Notes under the pieces: generated by a model | The model's input: only the letters and a program-made list of their open reading frames with translations | Database searches by the model: none | What the model was told of the DNA's origin: nothing | Translations under genes and position numbers: made by a program | NCBI GenBank assembly: GCA_934272845.1 | Contig: CAKQSF010000003.1 | Span: 1 to 64,000 of the forward strand | DNA length: 64,000 bases | Origin: an uncultured Prevotella sp. | GTDB taxonomy: Bacteria; Bacteroidota; Bacteroidia; Bacteroidales; Bacteroidaceae | Direction: 5' to 3' | Shown here: positions 62,693 to 64,000 of the stretch, in pieces | Numbering within the stretch: the stretch's first letter is position 1 | Layout of the letters: each line of letters begins with the position of its first letter

Positions 62693-64000
62693 TTATTTCT
62701 TTCTTTTTCTTCTTGCAGACCCCTCCTCTACTTCTTCCATTAATTTGAAGAGAGCCTTACGTGCATCGATGCCTTTCTGGCGGTCAGCACGCTTGTCATA
62801 GCGCTGGTCTCCACCTCGTCCTCGGCTTTCCGTGCCACGCTTGTCACCACGTCTGCCTCCCTTACCGGCATTTTCTGTAGCATAGTTACAGCGCACTTTC
62901 GTATTGTGATAGAACTGTCCGTCGAGAGCCTTTATCACCTTGCGCGCATCTTTCTCAGGTACCTCTATCTGGCAGCAATGTGACTGTAGGTCTATATGGC
63001 CCACCTCTTGACGTGCTCCACGCGTGTTACGGTTTATAAACTGCATCGCCTCGCCTGGATAGAAGCCATCGCCCTTGCCTAGATTGATGAAGAGTTTAAC
63101 GTAGCCAGGCTGCGTCTTATCACTAAACTGTTTCTTTCCGCCACGTCCGCCACGCTCGTCACCGCCACGCTTGCGGTCTTTTGAAGAAGAAGACGCCTTA
63201 GGTTCTTCTATCTCTGGAGCATTGGCATAGTACTTAAGGAAGCGTCCGAACTCACGGCTAACAACCTTTTTAAGTATCTCTTCCTTGTCAACATACTCAA
63301 AATGTCGACGTATCTCCGTCATGAACGGCTCTATCTGTTCGTCTATTACGTCTGTCTTCTCTATCTCGTCAATGGCACGGAAGAGTTGTTTCTTGCATAT
63401 TTCCTCTGGCGTTGGCAGTTTGCCCACAACGAATTCCTTCTGTATTGTGCGCTCCACCTCGCGTATCTTGTGCTTCTCGCGAGTATGGATAATAGCGATA
63501 GAAGTGCCCTTCTTGCCTGCGCGACCAGTACGACCAGAGCGGTGTGTGTATGACTCTGTGTCGTCAGGCATAGAGTAGTTTATTACGTGCGTTAGGTCAT
63601 CCACGTCCAGTCCGCGCGCTGCCACGTCGGTAGCCACGAGCAACTGTGTAAGGTGTTGACGGAACTTCTGCATAGTGAGGTCACGCTGCTGCTGCGAAAG
63701 GTCACCGTGCAGAGCCTCAGCGTTATATCCGTCCTTTATGAGTTTATCGGCTATCTCCTGCGTCTCTGCCTTGGTGCGACAGAAGATGATGCCGAAGATG
63801 CGAGGATTATAGTCCACTATGCGCTTCAGGGCAAGATACTTGTCCTTAGCGTTTACCATATAATATATGTGGTTTACGTGCTCTGCTCCCTCATTGCGTG
63901 AGCCTACCACCACTTCTTGATACTCGTGCAGGTAACTCTTAGCCACCTTCTCCACTTCCTTGCTCATCGTTGCAGAGAAGAGGAGCGTCTGTCTGGTCTC
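62693..64000 (-). CDS. DEAD-box RNA helicase with DbpA-type RNA-binding domain (5' end outside the window)
   Basis: The reading frame is open to the window edge. The codons at 63968-64000 encode ETRQTLLFSAT, which is motif III (SAT) of DEAD-box helicases, so the Met at 63967 is internal. The helicase C-terminal domain follows with FCRTKAETQEIADKL, TDVAARGLDVDDLTHVINYSMP (motif V) and YTHRSGRTGRAGKKG (motif VI). A DbpA/CsdA-type RNA-binding domain (VKLFINLGKGDGFYPGEAMQFIN) and a Gly/Arg/Lys-rich tail end the protein. It is likely a ribosome-assembly or cold-shock helicase (DeaD/CsdA-like). The N-terminal domain lies outside the window. Confidence 0.93.
   Translation of the reverse strand, partial: ETRQTLLFSATMSKEVEKVAKSYLHEYQEVVVGSRNEGAEHVNHIYYMVNAKDKYLALKRIVDYNPRIFGIIFCRTKAETQEIADKLIKDGYNAEALHGDLSQQQRDLTMQKFRQHLTQLLVATDVAARGLDVDDLTHVINYSMPDDTESYTHRSGRTGRAGKKGTSIAIIHTREKHKIREVERTIQKEFVVGKLPTPEEICKKQLFRAIDEIEKTDVIDEQIEPFMTEIRRHFEYVDKEEILKKVVSREFGRFLKYYANAPEIEEPKASSSSKDRKRGGDERGGRGGKKQFSDKTQPGYVKLFINLGKGDGFYPGEAMQFINRNTRGARQEVGHIDLQSHCCQIEVPEKDARKVIKALDGQFYHNTKVRCNYATENAGKGGRRGDKRGTESRGRGGDQRYDKRADRQKGIDARKALFKLMEEVEEGSARRKRKK

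Noticed and set aside
63965..63967. ATG as start of a 424-residue helicase
   Set aside because: The frame continues upstream to the window edge and encodes the SAT motif, so the Met is internal.

Overview
The window looks like a chromosome segment of a gut- or rumen-type Bacteroidetes, most likely Prevotella or a close relative. The evidence is two SusC/SusD pairs, several FAS1 lipoproteins, fimbrillin-like and BspA-type LRR lipoproteins, short T9SS-like C-terminal tails on the secreted enzymes, and promoters of the Bacteroidetes TTTG / TAnnTTTG type.

Positions 331-45456 form one large polysaccharide utilisation locus (PUL), all on the minus strand. Read 5' to 3', it has: two tandem membrane-bound propeller/AraC regulators (45456-39666); a CE12-type esterase with a GH127 enzyme (39506-33936); a GH43 enzyme with a clan GH-A hydrolase (33759-27358); a GH127-type enzyme, a DUF4859-like protein and a 52-residue peptide (27198-23369); a long operon of one large DUF4859-like surface protein, then FAS1, SusC, SusD, FAS1, FAS1, SusC, SusD (22871-2820); and a last GH127 enzyme (2391-331). 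Three GH127-type enzymes, a pectin-type acetylesterase, a GH43 and a galactosidase-like enzyme together suggest a plant cell-wall glycan carrying beta-L-arabinofuranose and galactose (pectin side chain, arabinogalactan or extensin-type glycan). This substrate is an inference.

The main discovery is regulatory. Each of the five structural transcription units is preceded by the same 43-bp palindrome (18-bp arm, 7-bp spacer, 18-bp arm). In all five it sits 43 or 44 bases upstream of a TAnnTTTG -7 box. This is best explained as the PUL's own operator. The two regulators differ in their sensor halves but share an almost identical output half (one residue different in about 330), with a 545-bp stretch of identical DNA. 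This suggests two sensors acting on one operator set. Most copies also lie just behind the preceding gene and read as terminator-like hairpins in RNA.

A second theme is a repeated domain that I assign to DUF4859 or a close relative. It occurs about nine times in five PUL proteins, fused to GH127, GH43 and GH-A modules or forming proteins without a catalytic domain. It is a good candidate for an uncharacterised glycan-binding module.

Positions 46103-50813 hold core genes: tRNA-Lys, then an overlapping plus-strand operon of an AI-2E family transporter, rsmI, a DUF2851 protein and a fused SpmA/SpmB-like membrane protein. Positions 50905-60957 hold a second accessory cluster on the plus strand: an Asn/Asp-rich lipoprotein, a fimbrillin-LRR-BACON-M64 peptidase lipoprotein, a fimbrillin-like lipoprotein, a possible NTF2-like protein, a possible outer-membrane barrel protein, an LRR lipoprotein, a possible DNA-binding protein and a membrane-anchored Hanks-type kinase. 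A WbqC-family gene converges on the kinase with an 80-bp 3' overlap. Positions 61475-62692 are a repeat-rich non-coding stretch with palindromic elements, one family of which also occurs at 45471-45674. The window ends inside a DEAD-box RNA helicase with a DbpA-type RNA-binding domain.
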